Assembly (NCBI RefSeq): GCF_006715175.1
Contig: NZ_VFMQ01000001.1
Span: forward strand, 186,001 to 250,000
Source of the DNA: Curtobacterium citreum
GTDB taxonomy: Bacteria; Actinomycetota; Actinomycetes; Actinomycetales; Microbacteriaceae
Reading direction: 5' to 3'
DNA: 64,000 nt
How positions within the stretch are numbered: position 1 is the first letter of the stretch; each line of letters starts with the position of its first letter. Both the position numbers and the translations under genes were made by a program. The notes under the pieces are model-generated. The model was not told the origin of the DNA and searched no databases. It saw only the letters and a list, made by a program, of their open reading frames with translations. Positions 51,606-60,485 of the stretch are shown in pieces.

Positions 51606-52181
51606 TCAGGCGGCGGGCTTCTCCGCCGTGTCCGCGTCGTCGGCGACCCAGAGGTCGTCGTCCGCGCGGAGCGTCTGGTACGCAGCGTAGGCCGCACCGG
51701 CGACCGCGACGACACCGACCACGATCAGGGCGACCCCACCGAAGCCGAGGCCCTTCTTCTGGTGTCCGGGCGTGTACTTCGCGGCGGCCTTCTTGGCCTT
51801 CTTGCCCTTCTTCTGGGCGTCCTTCACGATCTTCTTGACGCGCGGGTCCTTCGCGAGGTCCTTCACGCTGAGGACCGAGCCGGCAGTCGCGACCAGGCCG
51901 GGGACGACCTCGGTCTGGAAGCGGTGCGAGGCGTTCTGCGCGGCAGAGGTCGCAGCGTGCACGCTCGTGGCGACCGCGGGACGGATCCCGTTGTCGATCG
52001 CGTTCTGCACGCGGGGCGCGATGTCCTTGCGGGCTGCGTCGGCAGCGTGCGAGCGGGCCTCGGCGAGGATCGCGTTCGCATGCTCGAGGACCTTGCGCTG
52101 CTCGCCGAGGAGCGAGGCGGTCTTGCCCTTGAGCTTCTTGATCTGCTTCCGACGCTTGCGCGGGATCTCGATCGTCGTCAT
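51606..52181 (-). CDS. Hypothetical single-pass membrane protein
   Basis: 191 residues from ATG 52181 with GGAGG upstream. Very basic N-terminus (IPRKRRKQIKKLKGK), an Ala-rich amphipathic helical region (about 40-100), a Lys cluster, one membrane helix (GFGGVALIVVGVVAVAGAAY) near residues 145-168, and an acidic C-terminal tail. It resembles the general build of YtxH/DUF5324-like proteins but I do not recognise a family. Divergent from ppiA. Confidence 0.75.
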   Translation of the reverse strand: MTTIEIPRKRRKQIKKLKGKTASLLGEQRKVLEHANAILAEARSHAADAARKDIAPRVQNAIDNGIRPAVATSVHAATSAAQNASHRFQTEVVPGLVATAGSVLSVKDLAKDPRVKKIVKDAQKKGKKAKKAAAKYTPGHQKKGLGFGGVALIVVGVVAVAGAAYAAYQTLRADDDLWVADDADTAEKPAA

Positions 52182-52297
52182 CTGGTACCTCCATCGGATC
52201 GGCGTGTCCCCATCCTGCCACCGCGACGCCTGACAGGTCACGGAGCCTCTGCTGTGTGATCCGTGTCACCGTCAGCCGTACATGCGAGAATCGGAAC

Positions 52298-52837
52298 ATG
52301 TCTCTGCACACCGCTGTCGCAACGATCCACACGAACAAGGGCGACATCCGCGTCAACCTGTTCGGCAACCACGCCCCGAAGACCGTCAAGAACTTCGTCG
52401 ACCTCGCGACGGGCAAGCAGGAGTGGACGCACCCCGGCACCGGCAAGGTCTCCACCGACAAGCTCTACGACGGTGTCGTCTTCCACCGCATCATCAAGGA
52501 CTTCATGATCCAGGGCGGCGACCCGCTCGGTCAGGGCATCGGCGGCCCCGGCTACCGGTTCGACGACGAGATCCACCCCGAGCTGACCTTCCAGGAGCCG
52601 TACATCCTCGCGATGGCGAACGCCGGCATCCAGGGTGGCCGCGGCACGAACGGCTCGCAGTTCTTCATCACGACCGTTGCCACCCCGTGGCTGCAGGGCA
52701 AGCACACCATCTTCGGTGAGGTCGCGGACGACGAGTCCCGCGCCGTCGTCGACGCGATCGAGGGCGTCGCCACCGACGGTCGCGACAAGCCCGTCGAGGA
52801 CGTCGTCATCCAGAGCATCGACGTCGAGGACGTCTGA
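52298..52837 (+). CDS. ppiA: Cyclophilin-type peptidyl-prolyl isomerase
   Basis: 179 residues. Cyclophilin blocks VFHRIIKDFMIQGGDP, FDDEIHPELTF, NGSQFFITT and the Trp-containing WLQGKHTIFGEV are intact. Catalyses proline isomerisation in the cytosol; no signal peptide. No clear ribosome site precedes the ATG, so a leaderless start is possible. Lies in the usual place between the tRNAs and the rhomboid gene. Confidence 0.95.
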   Translation: MSLHTAVATIHTNKGDIRVNLFGNHAPKTVKNFVDLATGKQEWTHPGTGKVSTDKLYDGVVFHRIIKDFMIQGGDPLGQGIGGPGYRFDDEIHPELTFQEPYILAMANAGIQGGRGTNGSQFFITTVATPWLQGKHTIFGEVADDESRAVVDAIEGVATDGRDKPVEDVVIQSIDVEDV

Positions 52838-52842
52838 GCTCG

Positions 52843-53712
52843 GTGACGGACCAGGCCGCGAACCGCGCCGACTACTGCTACCGGCACCCGGACCGGCAGA
52901 GCTTCATCCTGTGCCAGCGGTGCGGGCGGACGGTCTGCACCGAGTGCCAGACGCCGGCAGCGGTCGGCGTGCACTGCCCGGAGTGCGTGCGTGAGCAGCG
53001 CGCGGCCTACACGGCGAACCGACGTGCGTCGGGGGCGGCGAGCGGCCTGACGGTCGCCCGCCGCCGCTTCGCCATGCTCGACCAGAAGGCCACCGTCGTC
53101 ATCATCGCGGTGTCGGTGGTCATCTGGCTGCTCGACCAGATCACCGGTCGGTTCTTCACGACGTGGTTCGCGTACTACACGCCCCTCGTCGGCACGCAGC
53201 CGTGGCGGATCGTCACAGGGCTGTTCGTCCACTCCTCGATCCTGCACATCGCCTTCAACATGTTCGCGGTGTACATCTTCGGCCGGATCCTCGAGAACCT
53301 GCTCGGGACGTGGCGCTTCCTCGCGCTGTACTTCCTCGCGGGCCTCGGCGGCGACGTCGCAGTGTCGTTCCTGACTCCCGGGACGCCGGTGGTCGGGGCG
53401 TCCGGCGCGATCTTCGGTCTGTTCGCGGCGTTCTTCATCATCCAGCGCAGCCTCGGGTACAACGCCGTCCAGCTGCTCGTCGTGATGGGGTTGAACCTGC
53501 TCGTCGGCTTCCTGCCCGGGACGAACATCTCGTGGCAGGCACACGTCGGTGGAATCGTGATCGGCTTCCTGACCGGGCTCGTGTTCGCGCGGACGCGGAA
53601 CGTCAAGCAGCGCGGGCTGCAGATCGGCCTGCTCGTCGCCGAGGCGGTCGTCCTGCTCGGCGCCATCGCGGCGGCCTACGTCGCCATCGGCGGGTACGGC
53701 CTGCTCCGCTGA
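52843..53712 (+). CDS. Rhomboid-family intramembrane serine protease with zinc ribbon
   Basis: 289 residues from GTG 52843, 5 nt after ppiA. The cytosolic N-terminus is a B-box-like zinc binding segment (CQRCGRTVCTECQTPAAVGV, then HCPEC). Six or so membrane helices follow. The catalytic Ser is in GASGAIFGLF and the catalytic His in WQAHVGGIVIG. Cleaves within membrane helices; substrate unknown. The arrangement is the one common beside ppiA and crgA in actinobacteria. Confidence 0.92.
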   Translation: MTDQAANRADYCYRHPDRQSFILCQRCGRTVCTECQTPAAVGVHCPECVREQRAAYTANRRASGAASGLTVARRRFAMLDQKATVVIIAVSVVIWLLDQITGRFFTTWFAYYTPLVGTQPWRIVTGLFVHSSILHIAFNMFAVYIFGRILENLLGTWRFLALYFLAGLGGDVAVSFLTPGTPVVGASGAIFGLFAAFFIIQRSLGYNAVQLLVVMGLNLLVGFLPGTNISWQAHVGGIVIGFLTGLVFARTRNVKQRGLQIGLLVAEAVVLLGAIAAAYVAIGGYGLLR

Positions 53713-53796
53713 GTCGCACCCGTCCGAACCGCCTGACGCCCCGTCGCACCCCCTGGTGCGGCGGGGCGTTCGCCGTACTGACCGTCGCGGAGCGGC

Positions 53797-53946
53797 TTTT
53801 CCACACGACCGGCGCAATTTCTCCACAGCTGTGGACAAGTCGGTGAGTTACACGCGTGTGATTATCCCCACTGTGGAATCAGGTGTGGATAACTCGGGGA
53901 TCGTGGTGTGGATGTCCGTGTGGAAAGTGTGGAGAACTGTGGAGAA
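53797..53946. promoter_or_regulatory. DnaA-box-like cluster between rhomboid and crgA genes
   Basis: In about 150 bp, with no gene: TTTTCCACA (53797), TGTGGACAA (53830), TTATCCCCA (53862), a perfect TGTGGATAA (53884-53892), and TGTGGAGAA twice (53928, 53938). The density exceeds what I see elsewhere outside oriC and the dnaB leader. Possible DnaA titration or an auxiliary origin element; function is inference. Confidence 0.5.
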
Positions 53947-54025
53947 GGGGCTGCTCGATGTGGAGAGCGCGTCCTCGGGCCCGCTCCGCCTGTGGACAGG
54001 ACGTGGCAAGCCGAGGGCTGGACGA

Positions 54026-54068
54026 ACGACGACGCCCGCCGGACCGTGCAGGGTCCGACGGGCGTCGT
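54026..54068 (-). terminator. Terminator after crgA
   Basis: ACGACGCCCGCCGGACC / GGTCCGACGGGCGTCGT inverted repeat, 15 nt past the crgA stop, with one mismatch in the stem. Confidence 0.8.
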
Positions 54069-54083
54069 GTACGGGTGGGGTGA

Positions 54084-54338
54084 CTAGCGCCAGCGGGTGG
54101 TCATCAGGAAGCCGACGAACATGATTCCGAACCCGATGAGGATGTTCCACGAACCAAGGGACGGCACCGGCAGGGTCGTGTTCGAGATGTAGAAGACGAT
54201 GACCCAGGCGAGCCCGACGAGCATGAACCCGAACATGACGGGCTTGAACCACACGGGGTTGGGCTGGTCCCCCGCCGTGTCGACCGAGTCGGCTCGGGTC
54301 CTCCGGGCGGGCTTGGTGCGGTCCTTGTCCTTGGCCAT
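54084..54338 (-). CDS. crgA: Cell division protein CrgA
   Basis: 84 residues. Basic cytosolic N-terminus, two membrane helices (VMFGFMLVGLAWVIVFYI and WNILIGFGIMFVGFLM) joined by a short extracellular loop with the NTTLPVPSLG motif, and the TTRWR end. Recruits wall-synthesis proteins to the septum. Divergent from the trpG/pabA gene. Confidence 0.93.
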   Translation of the reverse strand: MAKDKDRTKPARRTRADSVDTAGDQPNPVWFKPVMFGFMLVGLAWVIVFYISNTTLPVPSLGSWNILIGFGIMFVGFLMTTRWR

Positions 54339-54420
54339 GGCCGGTATCCTACCGTGACCGCGTGTGTGGGAAGACCCTCAGGAGCCCGCGCACATCCTCC
54401 ACGAGTACGGTGATCCGACC

Positions 54421-55065
54421 ATGACCAAGATCCTCGTCGTCGACAACTACGACAGCTTCGTCTACACGCTGAACGGCTACGTGCAGCAGCTCGGAGCGGA
54501 GACCGACGTCGTCCGCAACGACGCCTTCCCGGAGTCCGAGATCGCCGAGCGCATCGCGGACTACGACGGCGTTCTGCTCTCCCCGGGTCCCGGCACCCCC
54601 GCGGACGCAGGCGTCTCGATCCCGACCGTCCGGGCGGCGATCGCTGCCGACAAGCCGTTGCTCGGTGTGTGCCTCGGACATCAGGCCATCGCGGAGGCCC
54701 TCGGTGCGACGGTGACCCACGCCGAAGAACTCATGCACGGCAAGACCTCGCAGGTCGACCACGACGACAGCATGCTCTTCGCCGGCGTCCCGCACCCGTT
54801 CACGGCCACCCGGTACCACTCGCTCGCGATCGTCGACGGCACCGTGCCCGACGAACTCACCGTCACGGCGCGAACCGGTGGCGGCGTCATCATGGGCGTG
54901 CAGCACCGCGAGGCCCCCGTGTACGGCGTGCAGTTCCATCCCGAGTCCGTGCTCACCGAAGGCGGCTACCGGATGGTGGGCAACTGGCTCGAGACCACCG
55001 GCCTGCACGGGGCTGCCGAGCGGGCTGCCGACCTGACCCCTCTCATCGCGACGCCGCGTGCCTGA
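54421..55065 (+). CDS. pabA: Glutamine amidotransferase, anthranilate/aminodeoxychorismate synthase II
   Basis: 214 residues from ATG 54421. Begins ILVVDNYDSFVYTLNGYVQQ. The catalytic triad Cys is in LGVCLGHQAIAEALGA, with His and Glu in VQFHPESV. Supplies ammonia from glutamine to a chorismate-using partner (TrpE or PabB), neither of which is in this window. This is the standard neighbour of pknB in actinobacteria, where it is annotated trpG or pabA; which pathway it serves cannot be decided from sequence. Confidence 0.92.
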   Translation: MTKILVVDNYDSFVYTLNGYVQQLGAETDVVRNDAFPESEIAERIADYDGVLLSPGPGTPADAGVSIPTVRAAIAADKPLLGVCLGHQAIAEALGATVTHAEELMHGKTSQVDHDDSMLFAGVPHPFTATRYHSLAIVDGTVPDELTVTARTGGGVIMGVQHREAPVYGVQFHPESVLTEGGYRMVGNWLETTGLHGAAERAADLTPLIATPRA

Positions 55066-55364
55066 GCCGGCCGCGCCAGCGGAGCCGGCCTGACCGAGCG
55101 GGACCGGCGGAGCAGCCCAGCCCGCGAGGAGTGCAGACGCCAGGGCCCTGACGCATGCCGGGGCGCTGACGCATGCCGGGGCGCTGACGCCAGCAGGAGT
55201 ACCGGTATCGACCGGTCCGCTGACGTGGGCCGGAGCAGCAGCGTGAGCCTGCCCGCAGACGTGAGCAGGAACACCAGCGTGGGCCAGCGCGCCGACGCGC
55301 CCACGATCCTCCAGACCGGCGAGCCGACACCGCGCCGGACGCGAGCCCAGCGAGGCGCTGCGGT
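55066..55364. repeat. Intergenic with short tandem repeat
   Basis: The 299-bp gap between the convergent pabA and pknB genes. An 18-bp unit (CTGACGCATGCCGGGGCG) occurs twice in tandem at 55148-55165 and 55166-55183, followed by a partial copy. Imperfect GCCGG/GCTGAC motifs fill the rest. No convincing gene on either strand. Confidence 0.6.
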
Positions 55365-57158
55365 CTAGAGGCCGCTGGAACCCGAGGCCGGTGCGCCCGT
55401 GGCGGGCGCGGACGGCTGCTGGGTGGGCTTCTGTGCAGAGGCCGCGCAGTACGTGAGCACGATCGTGCTGCCCTGCGCGACGTCGCCGGCGGGCGCGCTC
55501 TGCTGCAGCACCGTGCCGCCGGTGCACGAGTACGCCGGGGCGGGCTGCACCGTCAGACCGAGCTGTGCCAGGGTCGCGTTCGCCGTCTGGAACGGCTGCT
55601 GCGTGACGTTCGGCAGCTGGACCTTGCCGTTCGAGACGGTGAGGTTGACGACCGAACCCTTGGCGAGCTGCGTGGCGGACCCGGGGTCAGAGCTCATCAC
55701 GGTGCCCTCGGGCACGTCGGGCGAGTAGTCGGTGTTGATCGCGCCGACCTGGAGGCCGGCAGCCTCGAGTGCCTGTTGTGCGGCGTCCTGGGTCTGCCCG
55801 GCGGTGTCCGGTACCGCAACCTGCTCCGGCCCGAGCGACACCACGACCCGGATGCTCTGGTTGCGCGCAACGTTCGTGCCCGAGCCCGGCTCGGTGCGGA
55901 TGACGGTGTCCTTCGGGACACTGTCGGAGTTCTCGCCGACCTCGACCGGGCTGAGGTCGCGCTTGTCGAGGTCCGACTTCGCGGAGTCCCACGTCGCGCC
56001 GACCACGTTCGGGACGGAGACCGACGACGAGACCGGCGCCTTGCCGGGCTGCAGGTTCGCGACGAAGAAGCCGACGCCGACGATCACGGCGACCGTCAGG
56101 ATGATGCCGAGCCAGATCCACGCGACCGGGGGACGGTTCTGTGTGCGCTGCGGGCGGTGCTCCGCCGTGTCGTCGTCGAGCTCGCGGAAGGCGACCGCCG
56201 GGTTGGAGGTCGTCCGCGGGTTGACGCCGAAGAGCATCGTCGATGCGTCGTTGGCGGCGTTCTGCGCCAGCTTCCGGGTCGATGTCGGGACCTTGCCCTG
56301 CGCTGCCTGCTGCAGGTCGGTTCGGAACTCGGCCGCGTTCTGGAAGCGTCGCGTCCGGTCCTTCACCAGGGCGTGCAGGGTCACCGCGTCGAGCGCCGGT
56401 GAGACGTCGGCCGAGATCGTCGACGGCGCGACGGGCTGCTCGCTGACGTGCTGGTAGGCGACGGCGACCGGGGAGTCCCCGACGAAGGGCGGGCGGCCGG
56501 TGAGGAGCTCGAAGAGCACGACACCGGTGGAGTAGATGTCGGTGCGGGCGTCGACGGTCTCGCCGCGCGCCTGCTCCGGGGAGAAGTACGAGGCGGTCCC
56601 GAGGATCGACGTGGTCTGCGCCACCGTGGCCGACGTGTCCGTGATCGCGCGGGCGATCCCGAAGTCCATGACCTTGACCTGGCCGGTGTTCGTGACCATG
56701 ACGTTCGCGGGCTTGATGTCCCGGTGCACGACGCCCGCGCGGTGCGAGTACTCGAGGGCGGTCAGGATGCCCTCGGTGATGCGGATCGCCTCGTCCGGAG
56801 CGATGGGCCCGTCGGCGACGATGTCGGAGAGCGCACGGCCCTCGACGTACTCCATGACGATGTAGGGGACCTGCACCTCGGCGCCGGAGTGCTCGGCGAC
56901 GGTCTCTTCGCCGGCGTCGTAGACACGGACGATCGTCGGGTGCGCCATGCGTGCGGCCGCCTGGGCTTCCTGTCGGAAGCGGATGCGGAAGGACGGGTCG
57001 TTCGCGAGGCTCGGCTTGAGGAGCTTCACCGCGACCTTGCGGCCGAGACGGGTGTCGTTGCCGACGTGCACCGTCGCCATGCCGCCGCGACCGATGACGT
57101 CACCGATCTCGTAGCGGTTGGCGAGGAGCGTGATCCCCGCGGTCACACCTTCTGGCAC
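55365..57158 (-). CDS. pknB: Ser/Thr protein kinase PknB with PASTA domains
   Basis: 597 residues from a GTG at 57158, which has GGAGGAG at ideal spacing. Kinase: Gly loop IGRGGMATVHVG, Lys45, HRDIKPAN (Asp147) and DFG (165-167). A membrane helix lies at about 345-368. Outside the cell are three PASTA repeats (starting VPNVVGATWDSAKSDL, VPDTAGQTQDAAQQAL and LPNVTQQPFQTA), the last with a Cys pair. PASTA kinases sense muropeptide or lipid II and control wall growth and division. Last gene of the leftward operon, 121 nt after pknA. Confidence 0.95.
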   Translation of the reverse strand: MPEGVTAGITLLANRYEIGDVIGRGGMATVHVGNDTRLGRKVAVKLLKPSLANDPSFRIRFRQEAQAAARMAHPTIVRVYDAGEETVAEHSGAEVQVPYIVMEYVEGRALSDIVADGPIAPDEAIRITEGILTALEYSHRAGVVHRDIKPANVMVTNTGQVKVMDFGIARAITDTSATVAQTTSILGTASYFSPEQARGETVDARTDIYSTGVVLFELLTGRPPFVGDSPVAVAYQHVSEQPVAPSTISADVSPALDAVTLHALVKDRTRRFQNAAEFRTDLQQAAQGKVPTSTRKLAQNAANDASTMLFGVNPRTTSNPAVAFRELDDDTAEHRPQRTQNRPPVAWIWLGIILTVAVIVGVGFFVANLQPGKAPVSSSVSVPNVVGATWDSAKSDLDKRDLSPVEVGENSDSVPKDTVIRTEPGSGTNVARNQSIRVVVSLGPEQVAVPDTAGQTQDAAQQALEAAGLQVGAINTDYSPDVPEGTVMSSDPGSATQLAKGSVVNLTVSNGKVQLPNVTQQPFQTANATLAQLGLTVQPAPAYSCTGGTVLQQSAPAGDVAQGSTIVLTYCAASAQKPTQQPSAPATGAPASGSSGL

Positions 57159-57185
57159 GTACTCCTCCGAATGTCCGTCCGGGAC

Positions 57186-57191
57186 AGTGTA
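57186..57191 (-). promoter_or_regulatory. Possible -10 element before pknB
   Basis: TACACT on the minus strand, 27 nt upstream of the pknB GTG, inside what would be an ATG-started N-terminal extension. It suggests pknB has its own promoter in addition to operon read-through, and it argues for the GTG start. Confidence 0.45.
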
Positions 57192-57279
57192 CGGCAGCAC
57201 TTCCTGGCGGGAGGCTGGTGACGGGGACCTCCGGACAACCGTTACGCAACGGTGTCGGAAGCCCCCGTCCGGGTGGCGA

Positions 57280-59034
57280 TCAGCCGTTCGACGAGCCGTT
57301 CCCGTTGCCGTTGCCGTTGCCGGTGCCGTTCCCGTTGCCGGTGGGCGTCGGGGAGGGCGTGACCGTCCACGTCGCGGTGGCGGGGTCCGAGTCCTCGGAG
57401 GCGGCGAGGCTCCCGCACGTCACGTTGTACGTGAAGGTGACGTCGTCGCCGGCGGCGTCCGCCTGGATCGTGACCGCCGTCGAGCTCGTGTCGCCGGAGG
57501 TCGCGCCGGAGGCGTCCTTCCCGCCGGTGACCTTCCACGAGTACTTCGACACCGAGTAGCCGTCCGGGCAGGTCGCGGCGGACCAGCTGAACGTGACCGA
57601 GCCGCTGCTCGAGACCGGGCCCGCCGTGGGGGTGTTCGGCTTGTTCGCCGTCGGCGGGGTCGTGTACTGCGTGACCGTGATGGTCGTGCCCTCGACGACG
57701 CTGCCGGTCGGCGTCAGGTCGGCGACGGTGTTCGCCTGGTCGGCGGTCGGTGCCGGGCTGCCGTCCTGGACGTCGACGACGAAGCCCAGCCCCTCGAGCG
57801 CCGAGCGCACCTGGTCCGTCGGCTGCCCGACGTACTGCGACTTGTCGAGGAACTGGCGCACCTGGGTCGGGCTGGGCGTCGGGGTGTTGCTCGGCTTCGG
57901 GGTCGACTGGGTGGCGGTCGCCGACGGCGTCGGGTCCGCGGAGCCGCCGTTGTTCAGCGCGAGGGCTGCGATGACGCCCGCGATCACCAGGACCGCGAGG
58001 GCACCGACGAGCCACCAGATCCAGGCGCGCTTCTTCTTCGGTTCCTCGTCCTCGGGCGTCACGGGCGAGCCGGGCGTCCGCGGCGGACCGCTCAGTGAAC
58101 CGGCCTGGGTGCCGATGAGCGCCGTCGCCTGGTCGTCGCCCTGGCCCTGCGGCGGGTTGAACGCCACCGTACCGGCACCGCCGATCGCGGGCACCGCGAC
58201 CGTGGCCGCGGCGACGTCCCCGCGGCGCAGCGCCTGTGCCGCACGTGCCAGGTTCGCGGCGGTCGCGGGACGGTCGGCCGGCTTCTTCGCGATGCAGGAC
58301 AGCACGAGGGCGGCGACGGGCTCCGGCACGTCCGACGGCAGCGCAGGCGGCTGCTCGTTGATGTGCGCCATCGCGATGGCGACCTGCGACTCGCCCGTGA
58401 ACGGACGGCGACCGGCGAGGGCCTCGTACGCCACGATGCCGAGCGAGTAGACGTCCGTCGAGGGCGACGCGGGGTGACCGCTCGCCTGCTCGGGCGACAG
58501 GTACTGGACCGTGCCCATCACCTGGCCGGTCGCGGTGAGCGGGACCTGGTCGGCGATGCGGGCGATGCCGAAGTCGGTGATCTTGACGCGACCGTCCGGC
58601 GTGATGAGCAGGTTGCCGGGCTTGATGTCGCGGTGCACGAGCCCGACCGCGTGCGCGGCCTGGAGCGCGTTCGCCGTCTGCGCGACGATGTCGAGCACCT
58701 TGTCGACGGGGAGCGTGTGCTCGCGCTCGATCATCGTGGACAGGGCTTCGCCGGGGACGAGCTCCATCACGAGGTAGGCGCTGCCGTCCTCTTCGCCGTA
58801 GTCGAAGACGTTCGCGATGCCCTCGTGGTTGACGAGCGCAGCGTGCCGGGCCTCGGCGCGGAAGCGCTCGAGGAAGCCCGGGTCACCGAGGTACTCGTCC
58901 TTGAGGATCTTGAGTGCGACGGTCCGCCCGATGACCAGGTCGGTGGCCTGCCAGACCTCGCCCATGCCGCCGATCGCGACGCGGGAGGAGAGCTGGTACC
59001 GCCCACCGAAGGTGAGTCCGCTGGTGGGTCTCAT
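57280..59034 (-). CDS. pknA: Ser/Thr protein kinase PknA-like, with atypical ectodomain
   Basis: 584 residues; the ATG overlaps the pbpA stop (ATGA). Kinase: VAIGGMGEVWQA, Lys42, HRDIKPGN (Asp136) and DFG (154-156). A membrane helix spans about 337-360. Outside, a Thr/Pro linker leads to one PASTA-like repeat (SQYVGQPTDQVRSALEGLGF). Then come about 90 residues of Ig/FnIII-like beta sequence with two Cys (SGSVTFSWSAATC, FTYNVTC), and a tail of Gly-Asn repeats. Mycobacterial PknA lacks such domains. Position between pbpA and pknB fits PknA; regulator of cell shape and division. Confidence 0.9.
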   Translation of the reverse strand: MRPTSGLTFGGRYQLSSRVAIGGMGEVWQATDLVIGRTVALKILKDEYLGDPGFLERFRAEARHAALVNHEGIANVFDYGEEDGSAYLVMELVPGEALSTMIEREHTLPVDKVLDIVAQTANALQAAHAVGLVHRDIKPGNLLITPDGRVKITDFGIARIADQVPLTATGQVMGTVQYLSPEQASGHPASPSTDVYSLGIVAYEALAGRRPFTGESQVAIAMAHINEQPPALPSDVPEPVAALVLSCIAKKPADRPATAANLARAAQALRRGDVAAATVAVPAIGGAGTVAFNPPQGQGDDQATALIGTQAGSLSGPPRTPGSPVTPEDEEPKKKRAWIWWLVGALAVLVIAGVIAALALNNGGSADPTPSATATQSTPKPSNTPTPSPTQVRQFLDKSQYVGQPTDQVRSALEGLGFVVDVQDGSPAPTADQANTVADLTPTGSVVEGTTITVTQYTTPPTANKPNTPTAGPVSSSGSVTFSWSAATCPDGYSVSKYSWKVTGGKDASGATSGDTSSTAVTIQADAAGDDVTFTYNVTCGSLAASEDSDPATATWTVTPSPTPTGNGNGTGNGNGNGNGSSNG

Positions 59035-60485
59035 TTGTTCAGCACCGCCTCCATGACTTTCTTCGCGACCGGGGCCGCGACCGTGTTGCCGACGCCGGAC
59101 TGCCCGAGCCCGCCGCCGTTGCCGACGACGACCGCGACGGCCACCTCCGGGTCCTTCGCGGGGGCGAACCCCGTGAACCAGAGCGTGTACGGGCTGCCCG
59201 TACCGCCCTCTGCCGTGCCGGTCTTCCCTGCGACGTCGACACCGTCGATCTTGGCATTGGTGCCGGTCCCGGCGTTCACGACGCTCTGCATCGCCTCGGT
59301 CAGGTCGGCCGACTCCGAGGCGGACAGCGGGTCGCTGTACTGCTTCGGCGAGAAGGACTCGACGGTCTTGAGGTCGCTCGTCGTGATCGAGTCGACGAGG
59401 GACGGCTGCATGACCTTGCCGCCGTTCGCGATCCCGGCGGACACCATCGCCATCTGCAGCGGCGAGACGCGCACGCTGGCCTGGCCGAAGGCGCTCAGCA
59501 TGAGCTGGGCGGTCGAGTCGACGTCCGGGTACTGGCTCGCGGTCGCCTTCATCGGGACCTCGATCTGGTCGCCGAAGCCGTACTCGTCGGCCATCGACTT
59601 GATCTCGTCGTACCCGAGCTTCTGCCCGAGCTCCGCGAACGGGATGTTGCAGGAGTACTGGATGGCCGTCCGCAGCTTGACGGTGTCGCCGCCGCCGCAG
59701 GAACCACCCTCGGCGTTGTTGATGTACGTGCTCGTGCCCGGCAGCTGCAGCCGCGACGGGTTCGGGAACTCGGAGTCGAGGTCGTACTTGCCGTCCTTGA
59801 GCGCGGCGGAGGCGACGACGAGCTTGAACACCGATCCCGGCGTGTACAGGTCGCCGCCGATGGCGCGGTTCTGCAGCGGCGTCGGGCTCTGCGCCAGCAG
59901 CGCGTCGTACTGCTGCTTGACGGCCGCGGTGTCGTGCGAGGTCAGCGCGTTCGGGTCGTAGTCGGGCTTCGACACCATCGCGAGGATCTTGCCGGTCTTC
60001 GGCTGGATGGCCACGACCGCGCCGGTGTTCTGCCCGAGGGCGTCGTACGCGGCCTGCTGCACGTCGGGGTCGATCGTCAGGTTGACGTTGTCGCCCTGGA
60101 CGTCCTGGCCGGTGAGGATCGCGTTGAGGTTCTGGAAGAACGATGCGTCGGAGTTGCCGGACAGGACGGCGTTCTCGGCGCTCTCGATGCCGGCGTTGCC
60201 CTGGCCGATCGTGAAGTACCCGGTGACGGCCGAGTAGAGCGCGCCGTTCGTGTACTTGCGCTGGTACTGGTACTGGTCGTCCGACGGGGTCGACTCGGCG
60301 ATCGGGCTGCCGTTCACGAGGATGGCGCCGCGCTTCGTCGAGTAGCTGTCGAGGATGGTGCGGGAGTTGCGTGCGTCGGCGCGCAGGGAGTCGGACGCGA
60401 AGAACTGGATGGACGTCGTCGACACGAAGAGCGCGACGAACATGAGCACGATCACGGTCGAGACGCCGCGGAGCTGTCGGTTCAC
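59031..60485 (-). CDS. pbpA: Penicillin-binding protein A (class B transpeptidase)
   Basis: 484 residues from a GTG at 60485 overlapping the rodA stop (GTGA). An N-terminal membrane anchor (VSTVIVLMFVALFVSTTSIQ) is followed by a short dimerisation region. The transpeptidase domain has catalytic Ser in TPGSVFKLV, the SxN-type motif in QYSCNIPF, and AGKTGTAEG. Cross-links peptidoglycan at the growing wall; partners with the RodA polymerase encoded just upstream. Confidence 0.94.
   Translation of the reverse strand: MNRQLRGVSTVIVLMFVALFVSTTSIQFFASDSLRADARNSRTILDSYSTKRGAILVNGSPIAESTPSDDQYQYQRKYTNGALYSAVTGYFTIGQGNAGIESAENAVLSGNSDASFFQNLNAILTGQDVQGDNVNLTIDPDVQQAAYDALGQNTGAVVAIQPKTGKILAMVSKPDYDPNALTSHDTAAVKQQYDALLAQSPTPLQNRAIGGDLYTPGSVFKLVVASAALKDGKYDLDSEFPNPSRLQLPGTSTYINNAEGGSCGGGDTVKLRTAIQYSCNIPFAELGQKLGYDEIKSMADEYGFGDQIEVPMKATASQYPDVDSTAQLMLSAFGQASVRVSPLQMAMVSAGIANGGKVMQPSLVDSITTSDLKTVESFSPKQYSDPLSASESADLTEAMQSVVNAGTGTNAKIDGVDVAGKTGTAEGGTGSPYTLWFTGFAPAKDPEVAVAVVVGNGGGLGQSGVGNTVAAPVAKKVMEAVLNK

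Noticed and set aside
54349-55527. Minus-strand frame covering pabA and the repeat-containing gap.
   Set aside because: Its repetitive Ala/Ser peptides derive from the 18-bp repeat and its remainder is antisense to a clear gene.
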